This document shows positions 49,774 to 59,495 of a stretch of 64,000 bases of DNA, in pieces. Source of the stretch: Bacillus sp. SJS (GTDB lineage Bacteria > Bacillota > Bacilli > Bacillales > Bacillaceae); contig NZ_JAQV02000031.1 of the NCBI RefSeq assembly GCF_000732485.2, positions 62,001-126,000 of the forward strand, in the 5' to 3' direction. Numbering within the stretch: position 1 is the first letter of the stretch; each line of letters opens with the position of its first letter. Position numbers and translations under genes: made by a program. Below the pieces are notes generated by a model. The model worked only from the letters and a program-made list of their open reading frames with translations, was not told the DNA's origin and ran no database searches.

Positions 49774-51189
49774 TTACTTATCCAGTCGATTTTCATTCCA
49801 TGCTTCAATGTTTTTCAAGCCCGCCACTGACTTTTCTGTAAATACCGGTTCGATTCCTTCTCTGCGCTGTTTCAGATAATGATTCATCACCTTTACCGCA
49901 ATTCCAGCGAGCAGAGTAATGGCTACCAGGTTAACGATTGCCATCGTGCCCATAAATACATCAGCAAGATCCCAAACAATCTTGAAGCCTGAAACGGATC
50001 CAAAAACGACCATAATAAGAACAGCTATTCTGTAAACCAAAAGCCAGTTCTTGTTTGTATTCATGAATTCAATATTCGTTTCACCGTAATAATAATTCCC
50101 AATTATTGAGCTGTAAGCAAATAAGAAAATACTGACTGCAACGAAAATCTGCGCCCATCCTCCAATATGATGGCTCAATGCTGCTTGTGTAAGCTGAATG
50201 CCTTCCAAGTCTGCATTTGGTGTCAAATCATAAAGAAGAATCATGAATGCTGTTGCGCTGCAAACCATTATCGTATCAAAAAATACACCAAGGGATTGAA
50301 TAAAGCCCTGTTTTGCCGGATGAGATACATGTGCGGTGGCTGCCGCATTAGGTGCGCTCCCCATCCCCGCTTCGTTGGAAAACAATCCGCGTTTAATTCC
50401 TTGCATCATTGCTGCACCAATAGCTCCGCCTGCTGCAGAGTCTAAGCCTAATGCAGAAGAGAAAATATGCCCGATGACTGCAGGCACCTGTGTAATGTTT
50501 ATGATTACGACGAACAGTGCGACTAAAATATACAGTCCTGCCATAACCGGTACGATCAGCTGAGTAGCAGCCACAATTCGCTTTAGTCCCCCAAAAATGA
50601 TAAACGCTGTGATGATAACCAAAACACCGGCCATGACCGATTTGTTTACATTAAATGCGGATTCGAATGCAAGAGAGATTGTGTTCGCTTGGACGGCATT
50701 AAAGATAAGTCCGAAACATAGTGTGATCAAAATGGCAAACAGAATGCCCATCCATCTCTGCCCAAGGGCCCTCTCCATGTAGTAGGCTGGACCGCCGCGG
50801 TACTGATCCCCGTCTTTCACTTTATAAACCTGAGCAAGCGTGCTTTCAACGAATGCAGTTGCCATTCCAATTAGCGCTATAAGCCACATCCAGAAAACCG
50901 CTCCAGGACCGCCTAATGCGATGGCAATAGCTACACCGGCAATGTTCCCTGTTCCTACCCGTGAAGCGGCACTTATAAAGAATGCCTGCAAAGAAGAAAC
51001 TCCTTTGCCTCCTTCGCCTGAAGTCATGTTTTTATCACCCAGCAGTTTAATCATTTCTCCAAAATGGCGAAATTGAACAAACTTTGTACGAATGGTAAAA
51101 AATATTCCTAATATGATGAGCATATAAATTAATAATTTACTCCACAGTAAATCAAGATACCCATAAAATAATCCGTTGATAAATTCCAT
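49774..51189 (-). CDS. alsT: Sodium:alanine/glycine or glutamine symporter, AGCS family (AlsT/GlnT-like)
   Basis: 471 residues with eleven or more hydrophobic segments. The AGCS signature is clear in SRVGTGNIAGVAIAIALGGPGAVFWMW, DQYRGGPAYYMERALG and GLFSNEAGMGSAPNAAATA. The family couples amino acid uptake to Na+ or H+. Next to parE-parC as in B. subtilis alsT, which handles alanine or glutamine. A GlnR/TnrA-type operator lies upstream. GGAGG precedes the ATG. Confidence 0.92.
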   Translation of the reverse strand: MEFINGLFYGYLDLLWSKLLIYMLIILGIFFTIRTKFVQFRHFGEMIKLLGDKNMTSGEGGKGVSSLQAFFISAASRVGTGNIAGVAIAIALGGPGAVFWMWLIALIGMATAFVESTLAQVYKVKDGDQYRGGPAYYMERALGQRWMGILFAILITLCFGLIFNAVQANTISLAFESAFNVNKSVMAGVLVIITAFIIFGGLKRIVAATQLIVPVMAGLYILVALFVVIINITQVPAVIGHIFSSALGLDSAAGGAIGAAMMQGIKRGLFSNEAGMGSAPNAAATAHVSHPAKQGFIQSLGVFFDTIMVCSATAFMILLYDLTPNADLEGIQLTQAALSHHIGGWAQIFVAVSIFLFAYSSIIGNYYYGETNIEFMNTNKNWLLVYRIAVLIMVVFGSVSGFKIVWDLADVFMGTMAIVNLVAITLLAGIAVKVMNHYLKQRREGIEPVFTEKSVAGLKNIEAWNENRLDK

Positions 51190-51214
51190 ATAAAGCCTCC
51201 AATATGTATTATCA

Positions 51215-51231
51215 TGTCAGAAAACCTAACA
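51215..51231 (-). promoter_or_regulatory. GlnR/TnrA box upstream of alsT
   Basis: TGTCA-N7-TAACA fits the consensus TGTNAN7TNACA exactly and lies inside a larger imperfect repeat (TCATGT ... ACATGA). It is 26 nt before the alsT start, suggesting nitrogen control. B. subtilis alsT is in the TnrA/GlnR regulons as I recall. Confidence 0.7.
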
Positions 51232-51337
51232 TGACCTGATTTATTATATCAAATGAATAAGCATTGTCCAGATTTTTTTTCTTTCCAACCCTCTTGTATC
51301 ATGCTAGAATACCCATATTAGGAGGTGATGGGACGCC

Positions 51338-51664
51338 ATGTTTCGTTATACGGTTATTCTTTTCATGTTTACCCTATCAGCACTCCTCATGACAAATGTT
51401 CACTTTCAACATAGTGACGGAGCTTCACATAAAATGATTGAAGAAGGATCCATTCAGATTAGTGAGCCAGACCTGCATGCGGCAGATCATGATAAGGTTA
51501 TTCCGTATCCGGTTCATTCTTATTCATTATTAGCTGCTCAAGTTGTTTTGCTGACCAGTTTAATGATCCTTTCAATAAAAAGGAAAAGTCAGCTGCAGTA
51601 TTTTCTCATGGCTGTCTTCTATCAGTCTTCTTACTTTCGAACATTCGCGCGCATTCATGCATAG
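51338..51664 (+). CDS. Small membrane protein, unknown function
   Basis: 108 residues with an N-terminal hydrophobic segment (about 4-20) and a second one (about 66-85) separated by an acidic, His-containing loop (MIEEGSIQISEPDLHAADHD). The C-terminus is FRTFARIHA. A near-perfect ribosome site AGGAGGTGATGG precedes the ATG. The family is not recognised. It diverges from alsT and lies just before a 38-codon membrane ORF, with which it may be co-transcribed. Confidence 0.6.
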   Translation: MFRYTVILFMFTLSALLMTNVHFQHSDGASHKMIEEGSIQISEPDLHAADHDKVIPYPVHSYSLLAAQVVLLTSLMILSIKRKSQLQYFLMAVFYQSSYFRTFARIHA

Positions 51665-51694
51665 GCAAAAATCTATGTAAAGGGGGCAAACCGA

Positions 51695-51811
51695 ATGTTC
51701 TGGTTAAGAGCAATCATGGTTTCCGGATTTTCTTTAACAGCTGCCACTCTGCTGTTTTATCAAGGAAACGAAATCATTCACGCGTTTATGAATCTATTTA
51801 CAGACAAATAA
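51695..51811 (+). CDS. Very small membrane protein (38 aa)
   Basis: ATG 51695 to TAA 51811: MFWLRAIMVSGF then a hydrophobic helix (SLTAATLLFYQGN) and an amphipathic end. AAAGGGGG lies 7-9 nt upstream. It is 30 nt after the previous small membrane gene and is followed by a strong terminator, so the two form a small operon. The role is unknown. Confidence 0.55.
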   Translation: MFWLRAIMVSGFSLTAATLLFYQGNEIIHAFMNLFTDK

Positions 51812-51824
51812 TCATTACAGAGAG

Positions 51825-51853
51825 AGCGGCACGTTAAACGTGCTGCTTTTCTT
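51825..51853 (+). terminator. Terminator of the small membrane protein operon
   Basis: AGCGGCACGT (51825-51834) pairs with ACGTGCTGCT (51838-51847), then TTTTC. It overlaps the 3' end of the convergent DUF1499 gene. Confidence 0.7.
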
Positions 51854-52205
51854 TTTCCTTAAAGCTCTGTAAAATCCGCTCCGCTCTCTTCCGATTCACA
51901 CCGAAGTCTGAATACCCCATTCTCGATGAGGATTTGATGTGAACCTTTTTGTTTTCGGCATCAAACCAAATTTCTACATCGTCCTTAAACCTTAGCCATT
52001 TCGTTTGGAAAATACAGCGGATGTAAACCGTATCCTCTTCTTCAATCGACACCCTGTCCATGGATAGCAATAGCTCCTTCATAATTGACATAGCTTCTCC
52101 TTCTGTAGAGGAGTATGAAGCTGGATGGATGTGCAGGGGCTTTTCCTGATTAAAAGTAGAAACGCAGTTTTTTGAGTTTTTCTTGCACGCATGAATTCGA
52201 TTCAT
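51834..52205 (-). CDS. DUF1499-family protein
   Basis: 123 residues. The DUF1499 pattern is seen: KNCVSTFNQ near the N-terminus, IHPASYSS, a central TVYIRCIFQT, FKDDVEIWFD and the C-terminal SSSRMGYSDFGVNRKRAERI. Function is unknown; members occur in bacteria and chloroplast lineages. The 3' end overlaps the terminator of the convergent small-membrane operon. It follows parC on the same strand after a terminator. Confidence 0.82.
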   Translation of the reverse strand: MNRIHACKKNSKNCVSTFNQEKPLHIHPASYSSTEGEAMSIMKELLLSMDRVSIEEEDTVYIRCIFQTKWLRFKDDVEIWFDAENKKVHIKSSSRMGYSDFGVNRKRAERILQSFKEKEKQHV

Positions 52206-52278
52206 ATCGTTCCCTCCCTATCGTTCTTCTCCATTTATTCCCTTGCGGCAGAGGAAGGAAACTTCAGCCAAAAGAAAA

Positions 52279-52301
52279 GCCTGAGATTCAGTCTCTCAGG
52301 C
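52279..52301 (-). terminator. parE-parC operon terminator
   Basis: GCCTGAGA (52279-52286) and TCTCAGGC (52294-52301) form the stem; on the reverse strand TTTTCTTTT follows. Confidence 0.8.
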
Positions 52302-52310
52302 ATTCGGTAT

Positions 52311-54743
52311 CTATTCTGTTATCCAGCCGTTCGTCCAAATTTCTGTAACGGTGCCGGCTTCGTGCTCATCCACAGCGAACGAACCGTTGCTGTAGCGGTC
52401 ATTGTTGCGGTAAGAGCTGGATCGCACAGACTCAACAAGTCCTTTTGCGGTTTTGAGGTAAATCATCACATCTTTATTCGTCAGGAAGGATCCCATCAGG
52501 CGATGAGGATTCTTCTTAAGCTCTCTCAGCATAATCAGGCCGCGCTTAGCCCGTGACGACCGCTCAAATTCTGCAGTCAGGTCCATTCGTTTTACAGCGC
52601 CTCTCTGGGTCACAACAAGAATGGATGGAGCTGTATTCTTCTCAAAAATCTGACCGCTGATTACATAATCGTCCGGCTTCAGGCTGATTCCTTTCACTCC
52701 CGCTGCCCTCGCACCTACTAAACTAACTTCCTCTTCGCCAAACCACAGACCGTATCCCACGTGTGTGGTGAGGAATATCTCGGATTGGCCATCGGTTAAG
52801 TGCAGATCAATCAGCTCATCATCTTCTTTTAAGTTAAGGGCGACGAGCGGTTTTGAATATCGCTGCGCCTTATAAGCCGTAAGCTCTGTTCTTTTCACCA
52901 TGCCGTTCTTCGTGATGAACAGCAAATATTGATGTTCCGTGAATTCTTTAACCGGTATCGCTTTCAATATGCATTCGTTCCGGTCAATTGGAATGATATT
53001 GGCGATATGCTGCCCCATGTCCTTCCAGCGGATATCAGGAAGAGAATGAACCGGACAATACAGGTAGCTGCCTTTGTTTGTAAAGAGAAGCAGAACATCC
53101 TTTGTATTCATCTCAAGCTGGGAGATCAGCCTGTCTTTTTCCTTCATTCCGAATTCCTGGCTTCTTGATGCGGAGAAGGAACGCTGGCTCGTCCGTTTGA
53201 TATAGCCATCCTTTGTCACGGTGACGATCACATCTTCAGACGCAACCATTACTTCAAGATTGATTTTAATCTCTTCAATTTCTGCTTCAATAATCGATCT
53301 GCGATCATCGTGATAGGTTTTCTTTAGTTTTTTCAAATCGGTCTTGATTACTTGAAATAGCGTTTTTTCATTGTTCAGAATTCCTTCAAGCTCAAGGATT
53401 TTGCGGTCAAGCTCACTCGCTTCTTCCCGAAGAGCGGTAATGTCGGTATTGGTCAGACGGTATAGCTGCAAGGTTACAATGGCTTCTGCCTGAGGCTCGG
53501 TAAAGCCGAAGGAAGCAATCAGGTTTTCTTTTGCATTCTTTTTATCTGTTGATGCACGGATAACCGAAATGACCTGATCCAGGATGGAAAGAGCCTTTAT
53601 AAGGCCATCCACGATGTGGTGGCGCTCTTTTGCTTTCCTCAGCTCATAAACAGACCGGTTCGTAATGACTTCCTTCTGATGGGCGATGTAGGCATCCAGG
53701 ATGGAGGGAAGCGTCATCAGTGTCGGTCTTCTTCCCGCGATGGCGACCATATTAAAATTATAAGGAATTTGCAGATCGCTGTTTTTGTAAAGATAATTCA
53801 GGACGCCGGCAGCATTGGCGTCTTTTTTTAGTTCAACAACAACACGCAGTCCGGTACGGTCGGTTTCATCGCGAACCTCAGAGATGCCTTCCACTTTCCG
53901 TTCAATCCGGAATTCATCCATTTTCTTAACGAGATTCGCTTTGTTAACCTCGTAAGGAATCTCAGTGATGACAATTTGCTGACGGCCGCCCTTAAGGTTC
54001 TCTATTTCTGCTTTACTGCGGATGATGATTTTGCCTTTTCCTGTTTCATAGGCTTTTTTAATACCCTCAATCCCCTGGATGATCCCGCCTGTAGGAAAAT
54101 CCGGTCCTTTAATGACTTCCATCAGATCGTCAACGGTGCACTCTGGATGATCAATGCGTTTAATGACAGCATCAATGACTTCCCCTAGGTGATGAGGAGG
54201 TATTTCTGTCGCATAGCCAGCTGAGATCCCAGTTGAACCGTTAACAAGAAGGTTCGGATATTTCGCAGGAAGAACGACGGGTTCTGCGCTTGTATCATCA
54301 AAGTTCGGAATAAATTCTACTGTTTCTTTATCAATATCTCTTAAGAGCTCAGAAGCGATAGCAGAAAGACGGGCTTCTGTATAACGCATCGCTGCAGGCG
54401 GGTCACCGTCCACACTTCCGTTGTTTCCGTGCATTTCCACTAACAGGTTCCGCACTTTCCAGTCCTGGCTCATCCGCACCATGGCCTCATATACGGAGGA
54501 GTCTCCATGCGGATGGTAGTTCCCGATAACATTACCGACCGTTTTAGCCGATTTTCTAAAGCCTTTTTCCTGGGTGTTTCCTTCTGCATACATCGCATAA
54601 AGAATCCTTCTTTGCACCGGCTTTAAACCATCTCGGGCATCCGGCAGGGCACGATCCTGAATAATGTATTTGCTGTAACGTCCGAAACGGTCGCCTAATA
54701 CTTCTTCTAATGGCAAGTCATGAAATTTTTCTGTTTGTGCCAT
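52311..54743 (-). CDS. parC: DNA topoisomerase IV subunit A
   Basis: 810 residues. ParC cuts and rejoins DNA and unlinks daughter chromosomes. The winged-helix/tower domain carries the catalytic Tyr in [11 protein letters not shown], the quinolone pocket reads [12 protein letters not shown] with Ser and Glu in their usual places, so there is no common resistance change. The C-terminal beta-pinwheel (about 490-800) contains repeated GA.G.K.. blades. It lies 3 nt after parE on the same strand. Confidence 0.97.
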   Translation of the reverse strand: MAQTEKFHDLPLEEVLGDRFGRYSKYIIQDRALPDARDGLKPVQRRILYAMYAEGNTQEKGFRKSAKTVGNVIGNYHPHGDSSVYEAMVRMSQDWKVRNLLVEMHGNNGSVDGDPPAAMRYTEARLSAIASELLRDIDKETVEFIPNFDDTSAEPVVLPAKYPNLLVNGSTGISAGYATEIPPHHLGEVIDAVIKRIDHPECTVDDLMEVIKGPDFPTGGIIQGIEGIKKAYETGKGKIIIRSKAEIENLKGGRQQIVITEIPYEVNKANLVKKMDEFRIERKVEGISEVRDETDRTGLRVVVELKKDANAAGVLNYLYKNSDLQIPYNFNMVAIAGRRPTLMTLPSILDAYIAHQKEVITNRSVYELRKAKERHHIVDGLIKALSILDQVISVIRASTDKKNAKENLIASFGFTEPQAEAIVTLQLYRLTNTDITALREEASELDRKILELEGILNNEKTLFQVIKTDLKKLKKTYHDDRRSIIEAEIEEIKINLEVMVASEDVIVTVTKDGYIKRTSQRSFSASRSQEFGMKEKDRLISQLEMNTKDVLLLFTNKGSYLYCPVHSLPDIRWKDMGQHIANIIPIDRNECILKAIPVKEFTEHQYLLFITKNGMVKRTELTAYKAQRYSKPLVALNLKEDDELIDLHLTDGQSEIFLTTHVGYGLWFGEEEVSLVGARAAGVKGISLKPDDYVISGQIFEKNTAPSILVVTQRGAVKRMDLTAEFERSSRAKRGLIMLRELKKNPHRLMGSFLTNKDVMIYLKTAKGLVESVRSSSYRNNDRYSNGSFAVDEHEAGTVTEIWTNGWITE

Positions 54744-54746
54744 AGA

Positions 54747-56711
54747 TTAATCCTCCTCTGCGACCGACAAATTTTCATTTTCCAAAATGTTGCTTTCATC
54801 TTCCAGGCCAAACGCAACATTGCGCTCAATCCATTTTCTTCGCGGCTCCACCTTGTCACCCATTAACGTTGTAACACGGCGCTCGGCTCTTGCTGCATCA
54901 TCAATTCTCACCCTGATGAGGGTCCGTGTTTCAGGGTTCATCGTCGTTTCCCACAGCTGATCAGCGTTCATTTCTCCAAGACCTTTATAACGCTGGATGA
55001 TGGTTCCGCGGCCGACTTTTTTTTGAACCACTTTAAGCTCTTCATCTGACCAGGCGTATTCTGCTATTTCTTTTCTGCCGGTGCCTTTGCTCACCTTGTA
55101 AAGCGGAGGAAGAGCGATAAAAACCTTCCCGGCTTCTATAAGCGGCTTCATATACCGGTAGAAAAAGGTGAGAAGAAGCACTTGAATATGCGCTCCGTCT
55201 GTATCGGCATCCGTCATAATGACCACTTTATCGTAATTAATGTCTTCAACCATAAATTCGGCACCGACGCCGCCTCCTATGGCATGAATAATGGTATTGA
55301 TTTCTTCGTTCTTAAATATATCCTGAAGCTTTGCCTTTTCCGTATTGATGACTTTTCCTCTTAAAGGAAGGACAGCCTGGAACTTCCGGTCCCGTCCCTG
55401 CTTCGCAGAGCCGCCGGCTGAATCTCCCTCCACGAGGTAAAGCTCATTCCTCTGCGGATTTCGGGACTGTGCTGGTGTCAATTTTCCGCTTAAATTCGTT
55501 TCAGAACGCTTTCTTTTCTTTCCGCTTCTTGCCTCTTCCCGGGCTTTACGGGCTGCTTCCCTTGCCTGGTACGCTTTAATGGATTTACGGACGAGCAGGG
55601 TGCTCGTTTCCGGATTTTCCTCAAAGAAGTAGGCCAGATGCTCAGAAACAATGGCATCAACAGCTGATCTTGCTTCGCTCGTACCAAGCTTGCCCTTCGT
55701 TTGTCCTTCAAATTGCAAAAGCTCTTCCGGAATTCTGACAGAAACAATTGCGGATAATCCCTCGCGAATGTCAGACCCTTCCAGGTTCTTATCCTTCTCT
55801 TTTAAGAGTCCTGCTTTTCTAGCATATTCATTGAATGCCCGGGTCATGGCAGTCTTGGCTCCTGCTTCGTGTGTGCCGCCGTCTTTTGTGCGGACATTGT
55901 TGACAAATGAGAGAATATTTTCGGAATATCCATCGTTAAACTGGAATGCAAACTCCGCTTCAATCCCGTTTTGAGTGCCCTCGAAGGACACCACCGGATT
56001 GAGAGAGTCTTTCTCTTCATTCAGGTATTCAACAAAGGCTTCAATTCCGGTTTCGTAAAAATACGTTTCCTCCAGCTGATCCCGCTCATCTTTCAGCTGA
56101 ATTTTAAACCCTTTCAGCAAAAAAGCAGATTCTCTTAAGCGTTCGCTTAGAGTTTCAAAATTATAGACCGTTGCACTGAATATGATCGGGTCCGGCTTAA
56201 AGTGGATTGTCGTACCGGTTTTATTCGTTTTCCCCTTTTTCTCCAGGGTCGTGACAGGCTTGCCGCCGTTTTCAAAACGCTGCTCATAAATAAAACCGTC
56301 CCGGCAAATGGTGACAGTCAGCCATTCAGACAGAGCGTTCACAACGGATGCCCCTACACCGTGAAGTCCGCCGCTCGTTTTATAGCCTCCCTGGCCAAAC
56401 TTACCGCCGGCATGAAGAACGGTTAAAATGACCTCCGGGGTGGGTTTCCCCATTTTGTGCATACCGGTAGGCATTCCCCGTCCTTTATCTTTAACGGAAA
56501 TGCTATTATCCTTGTGGATGATGACAGTGATTTCATCTCCATAGCCTGCAAGGGCCTCATCCACTGAGTTATCTACGATTTCATAAACAAGATGATGAAG
56601 CCCTCTGCTGTCGGTGCTTCCAATATACATTCCCGGCCGTTTTCTGACTGCATCCAGCCCTTCCAGCACTTGTATAGCATCATCGTTGTAGTCAAATTGC
56701 TGCTTAACCAA
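54747..56711 (-). CDS. parE: DNA topoisomerase IV subunit B
   Basis: 654 residues. The GHKL ATPase domain has YEIVDNSVDEALAG, KDKGRGMP and GGLHGVGASVVN. The TOPRIM domain starts at LVEGDSAGGSAKQGRD and has DADTDGAHI. The start is a TTG at 56711 (MVKQQFDYND), with AAAGGAG 8 nt upstream. It forms an operon with parC. A LexA-type box covers its start site region. Confidence 0.96.
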   Translation of the reverse strand: MVKQQFDYNDDAIQVLEGLDAVRKRPGMYIGSTDSRGLHHLVYEIVDNSVDEALAGYGDEITVIIHKDNSISVKDKGRGMPTGMHKMGKPTPEVILTVLHAGGKFGQGGYKTSGGLHGVGASVVNALSEWLTVTICRDGFIYEQRFENGGKPVTTLEKKGKTNKTGTTIHFKPDPIIFSATVYNFETLSERLRESAFLLKGFKIQLKDERDQLEETYFYETGIEAFVEYLNEEKDSLNPVVSFEGTQNGIEAEFAFQFNDGYSENILSFVNNVRTKDGGTHEAGAKTAMTRAFNEYARKAGLLKEKDKNLEGSDIREGLSAIVSVRIPEELLQFEGQTKGKLGTSEARSAVDAIVSEHLAYFFEENPETSTLLVRKSIKAYQAREAARKAREEARSGKKRKRSETNLSGKLTPAQSRNPQRNELYLVEGDSAGGSAKQGRDRKFQAVLPLRGKVINTEKAKLQDIFKNEEINTIIHAIGGGVGAEFMVEDINYDKVVIMTDADTDGAHIQVLLLTFFYRYMKPLIEAGKVFIALPPLYKVSKGTGRKEIAEYAWSDEELKVVQKKVGRGTIIQRYKGLGEMNADQLWETTMNPETRTLIRVRIDDAARAERRVTTLMGDKVEPRRKWIERNVAFGLEDESNILENENLSVAEED

Positions 56712-56756
56712 AGACTTGAACTCCTTTCAACCATCCGCTATCTTTCTCTCTTCACG

Positions 56757-56803
56757 AGAACGTGTGTTTCTATATTGTATCGCATGATCCGCTCTTTAGA
56801 CAA
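56757..56803 (-). promoter_or_regulatory. parE promoter with LexA-like box
   Basis: On the reverse strand, -35 TTGTCT (56803-56798), 18 nt, -10 TACAAT (56779-56774). The segment 56757-56770 (AGAACGTGTGTTTC) matches CGAACRNRYGTTYC at 13 of 14, directly downstream of the -10, over the start point. parEC is reported as SOS-regulated in B. subtilis. Confidence 0.6.
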
Positions 56804-57079
56804 GGTATGCCCTCCTGAGCATGGATCAACGCTTTATTTCATCCCTTTATTAATTAGAAAAATTTACATGAAAGGAATGTGTCCAAGCACTATTTTATCT
56901 TTTCCGCTGTATTTCGCAAACCTAAATTTGTCAGGAGCAGTGAATTTTCTTGAAAAAGCGATGAAAATGGATCTGTTTTATGAGGGAAATTGCTGCAGTT
57001 TTTCATGCTGAATGCAGGAAAAGGGAAAAAATGTGAGTAATGAGAAAGAAGGCCGCTCCATTGGAGAAGCGGGACTTCG

Positions 57080-57490
57080 TTATTTCGTCAGAGCATGTTC
57101 GACTTTAATGCAGCGGTCCATGATGACCGTGCAGCCTTTTTCCTTCAGCTTATGGTATGTCTCTTCATGAGCAACACCAAGCTGGGCCCAGAAGACCTTT
57201 GCATCAATCTGCAAAAATTCCTCTGCAACCCCAGGCAGAAATTCAGATCTTCGGAATACGTTCACGATATCTACCGGTCCTTCAATGCTTTTCAGATCAG
57301 GTACCGCTTTTACGCCAAGAGCTTCATCAATTGTGGGGTTAACCGGAATAATTTCATAGCCGGCTGCTTGCATTGCTTTGCTGACCATATAGGAGGTTCG
57401 GTTGGGGTCTGAGGAAAGCCCTACAACTGCAATTCGTTTGCTTGATTGTAATATTTTGCGAATCTCGTCTCTTGAAGGATTTTCAATCAT
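57080..57490 (-). CDS. CoA-binding domain protein (YccU/YneT family)
   Basis: 136 residues with a Rossmann CoA-binding fold: IAVVGLSSDPNRTSYMVSKAMQAAGY, VNPTIDEALGVKAVPDL and DIVNVFRRSEFLP, ending near GCTVIMDRCIKVEH. The protein is conserved in Bacilli and its enzyme role is not known. It lies between parE and plsY as in B. subtilis yneT. It has an imperfect hairpin with TTCTTTC just downstream. Confidence 0.88.
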   Translation of the reverse strand: MIENPSRDEIRKILQSSKRIAVVGLSSDPNRTSYMVSKAMQAAGYEIIPVNPTIDEALGVKAVPDLKSIEGPVDIVNVFRRSEFLPGVAEEFLQIDAKVFWAQLGVAHEETYHKLKEKGCTVIMDRCIKVEHALTK

Positions 57491-57642
57491 GTATGCTCAC
57501 TCCTTTTCTTATATTGTATAGAAGATTCAAGACTTTAAGCAAACGTAAGGTGAAAGAGATTTTCACTGGATGCTAGTTGAATAGCGCTTGTCATGATAAA
57601 CTATAAATAATTACAGTAAGAATTAAAGGAGTCCGGAAGTTC

Positions 57643-58236
57643 ATGATTATTGCGCTTATTATCATTATTGCTTATTTGCTTGGTTCCATTCCTTCTGGTC
57701 TCATTGTTGGAAAAGCCGGATACGGGATAGATATCCGGGAGCATGGGAGCGGGAACCTCGGCGGAACCAATACGTTCAGGACGCTTGGCGTAAAAGCGGG
57801 CTTGATTGTGACCCTCTCAGATATTTTAAAAGGAACAGCCGCCGCTTCCGTTCCTCTATGGTTCGGGAGTGAATTTCACCCGCTGCTTGCCGGAATTTTC
57901 GCTGTCATAGGACATATGTTTCCGGTATTCGCGAAATTCAAAGGCGGAAAAGCGGTAGCGACTTCAGGCGGGGTCCTCCTGTTCTACGCACCCGTTCTCT
58001 TTATCACGATGCTCGCCTTTTTCTTTATTCTTCTGCTGCTGACAAAGTATGTATCCCTGTCCTCCATGCTTTCAGGACTGTATGCTGTTGTCTTTTCTAT
58101 TGTTTTAGGAGATGTATGGCTAATTGCGATCACGTGTGTCATGACCTTTTTCGTCATCTATAGACATCGGGCAAACATTAGCCGAATCCGAAATGGCACA
58201 GAGCCTAAAGTCCGTTTCGGAAAAAAAGCAGTGTAG
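57643..58236 (+). CDS. plsY: Glycerol-3-phosphate acyltransferase PlsY
   Basis: 197 residues, five hydrophobic segments. PlsY transfers acyl from acyl-phosphate to glycerol-3-phosphate at the membrane, the first step of phospholipid synthesis. Signature segments: [50 protein letters not shown] and [17 protein letters not shown]. It diverges from the CoA-binding gene. AAAGGAG precedes the ATG. Confidence 0.96.
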   Translation: MIIALIIIIAYLLGSIPSGLIVGKAGYGIDIREHGSGNLGGTNTFRTLGVKAGLIVTLSDILKGTAAASVPLWFGSEFHPLLAGIFAVIGHMFPVFAKFKGGKAVATSGGVLLFYAPVLFITMLAFFFILLLLTKYVSLSSMLSGLYAVVFSIVLGDVWLIAITCVMTFFVIYRHRANISRIRNGTEPKVRFGKKAV

Positions 58237-58240
58237 CCTT

Positions 58241-58271
58241 AAGCTGTCCTTCAATGGGACAGCTTTTTTCT
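58241..58271 (+). terminator. plsY terminator
   Basis: AAGCTGTCC (58241-58249) pairs with GGGACAGCTT (58256-58265), then TTTTTC. Confidence 0.85.
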
Positions 58272-58351
58272 GCTCTTTTATTTCCATCGATGTTCCGATA
58301 TGATGAAACTAGAAATATTCAGAAATCTAACAAAGATAAGGAATAACGGCC

Positions 58352-59473
58352 ATGAAAAAAATACTAATAACCTGCTTGTTTATACTTGTTTGCATGACGG
58401 TATCTGCGTTCTTGTTATGGAACCGAAAAAGTGAGAAGCCGCGCCAAATTACGAAACAGCCCTCCAATCATTTATCTATTTCCTATAAGCCTTATAAAGC
58501 AGAAGCCACCCTTTCTGCTGCAGGTGATTTTCTTCTTCACAGCCAAGTCTATACAGACGCCCTAACTGGTAAAAATAAATACAATTTTAACTCGATGCTT
58601 GAAGAGATTCGTCCCTTCTTTAAAAATACAGATCTCGCATATATTAATCAGGAATCCATCCTTGGAGGTGCTTCACTCGGTTTGTCCTCCTACCCTTCGT
58701 TCAATTCGCCCTATGAAGCTGGAGACGCTCTAATAAATGCGGGAATCGATATCGTGAATATGGCGAACAATCATGCACTCGATAAAGGTCCTGCAGGCAT
58801 CTATAATGCGATTGCATACTATGAGAAAAAGGGGCTCCCTTACATTGGAGCCTATAAAAATTCAAGAGATTCCCTTACTCCGAGAGTCATTAATAAAAAT
58901 GGAATTAAATTTGGATTTGCAGGCTATACATATGGTACAAATGGAATTCCAGTTCCTTCAGGAAAGCGCTTCCTTGTTAATTTGATAGATGTTGAAAAAA
59001 TGAAGAGGGAGACGAAAGAAATAAAATCTTTATCTGATTTTGCCATTATCAGCGTACATTGGGGAGTGGAATATCAGCGGTTTCCGAATGAGGAGCAAAA
59101 GCGGATTGCGGCGATCCTGGCTGACGCAGGTGCAGATGTCGTTATTGGACACCATCCTCATGTCCTGCAGCCGATGGAATGGATTGAGAACGAGAACGGG
59201 CATCGAACGCTCGTTGTTTACTCCTTAGGGAACTTTCTGTCCGGTCAGCAGGGAGAATATAAAGATATCGGCGGTATTGTCCAAATTCCATTTACAAAAG
59301 AATCTACAGGTACATCTGTAAAGATATTCGTAGGGGATCCTGAATTCATTCCCACCATTGTAACCAGCAAGAACAAGAAACAATATCGGGTGAAGGTATT
59401 GAAAAGAGTCAACCCAAAGCTCAACCGTTCCATTGAAAATCACGTGCTCACGCCTCTTAAAACAAACAAATGA
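58352..59473 (+). CDS. CapA-family polyglutamate-synthesis-like / calcineurin-like phosphoesterase
   Basis: 373 residues with an N-terminal membrane anchor (about 5-22) and an extracellular CapA domain (about 48-310). The metallo-phosphoesterase-like ligands are in AAGDFLLH, INQES, NMANNHALDKG, SVHWGVEY and VIGHHPHVLQ. CapA/PgsA proteins take part in poly-gamma-glutamate synthesis, but no pgsB or pgsC is present here, so it is probably one of the stand-alone CapA proteins of unknown role. Its terminator overlaps the liaR end. Confidence 0.82.
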   Translation: MKKILITCLFILVCMTVSAFLLWNRKSEKPRQITKQPSNHLSISYKPYKAEATLSAAGDFLLHSQVYTDALTGKNKYNFNSMLEEIRPFFKNTDLAYINQESILGGASLGLSSYPSFNSPYEAGDALINAGIDIVNMANNHALDKGPAGIYNAIAYYEKKGLPYIGAYKNSRDSLTPRVINKNGIKFGFAGYTYGTNGIPVPSGKRFLVNLIDVEKMKRETKEIKSLSDFAIISVHWGVEYQRFPNEEQKRIAAILADAGADVVIGHHPHVLQPMEWIENENGHRTLVVYSLGNFLSGQQGEYKDIGGIVQIPFTKESTGTSVKIFVGDPEFIPTIVTSKNKKQYRVKVLKRVNPKLNRSIENHVLTPLKTNK

Positions 59474-59495
59474 GCCTGGCAAAGGGCTCATTTTT
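59471..59495. terminator. Shared terminator between capA-like gene and liaR
   Basis: TGAGCC (59471-59476) pairs with GGGCTCA (59484-59490), then TTTTT. It overlaps both stop regions. Confidence 0.7.

Noticed and set aside
54300-54500. Quinolone-resistance mutations in parC
   Set aside because: The pocket reads [12 protein letters not shown] with Ser and Glu in their usual places; no common resistance change.
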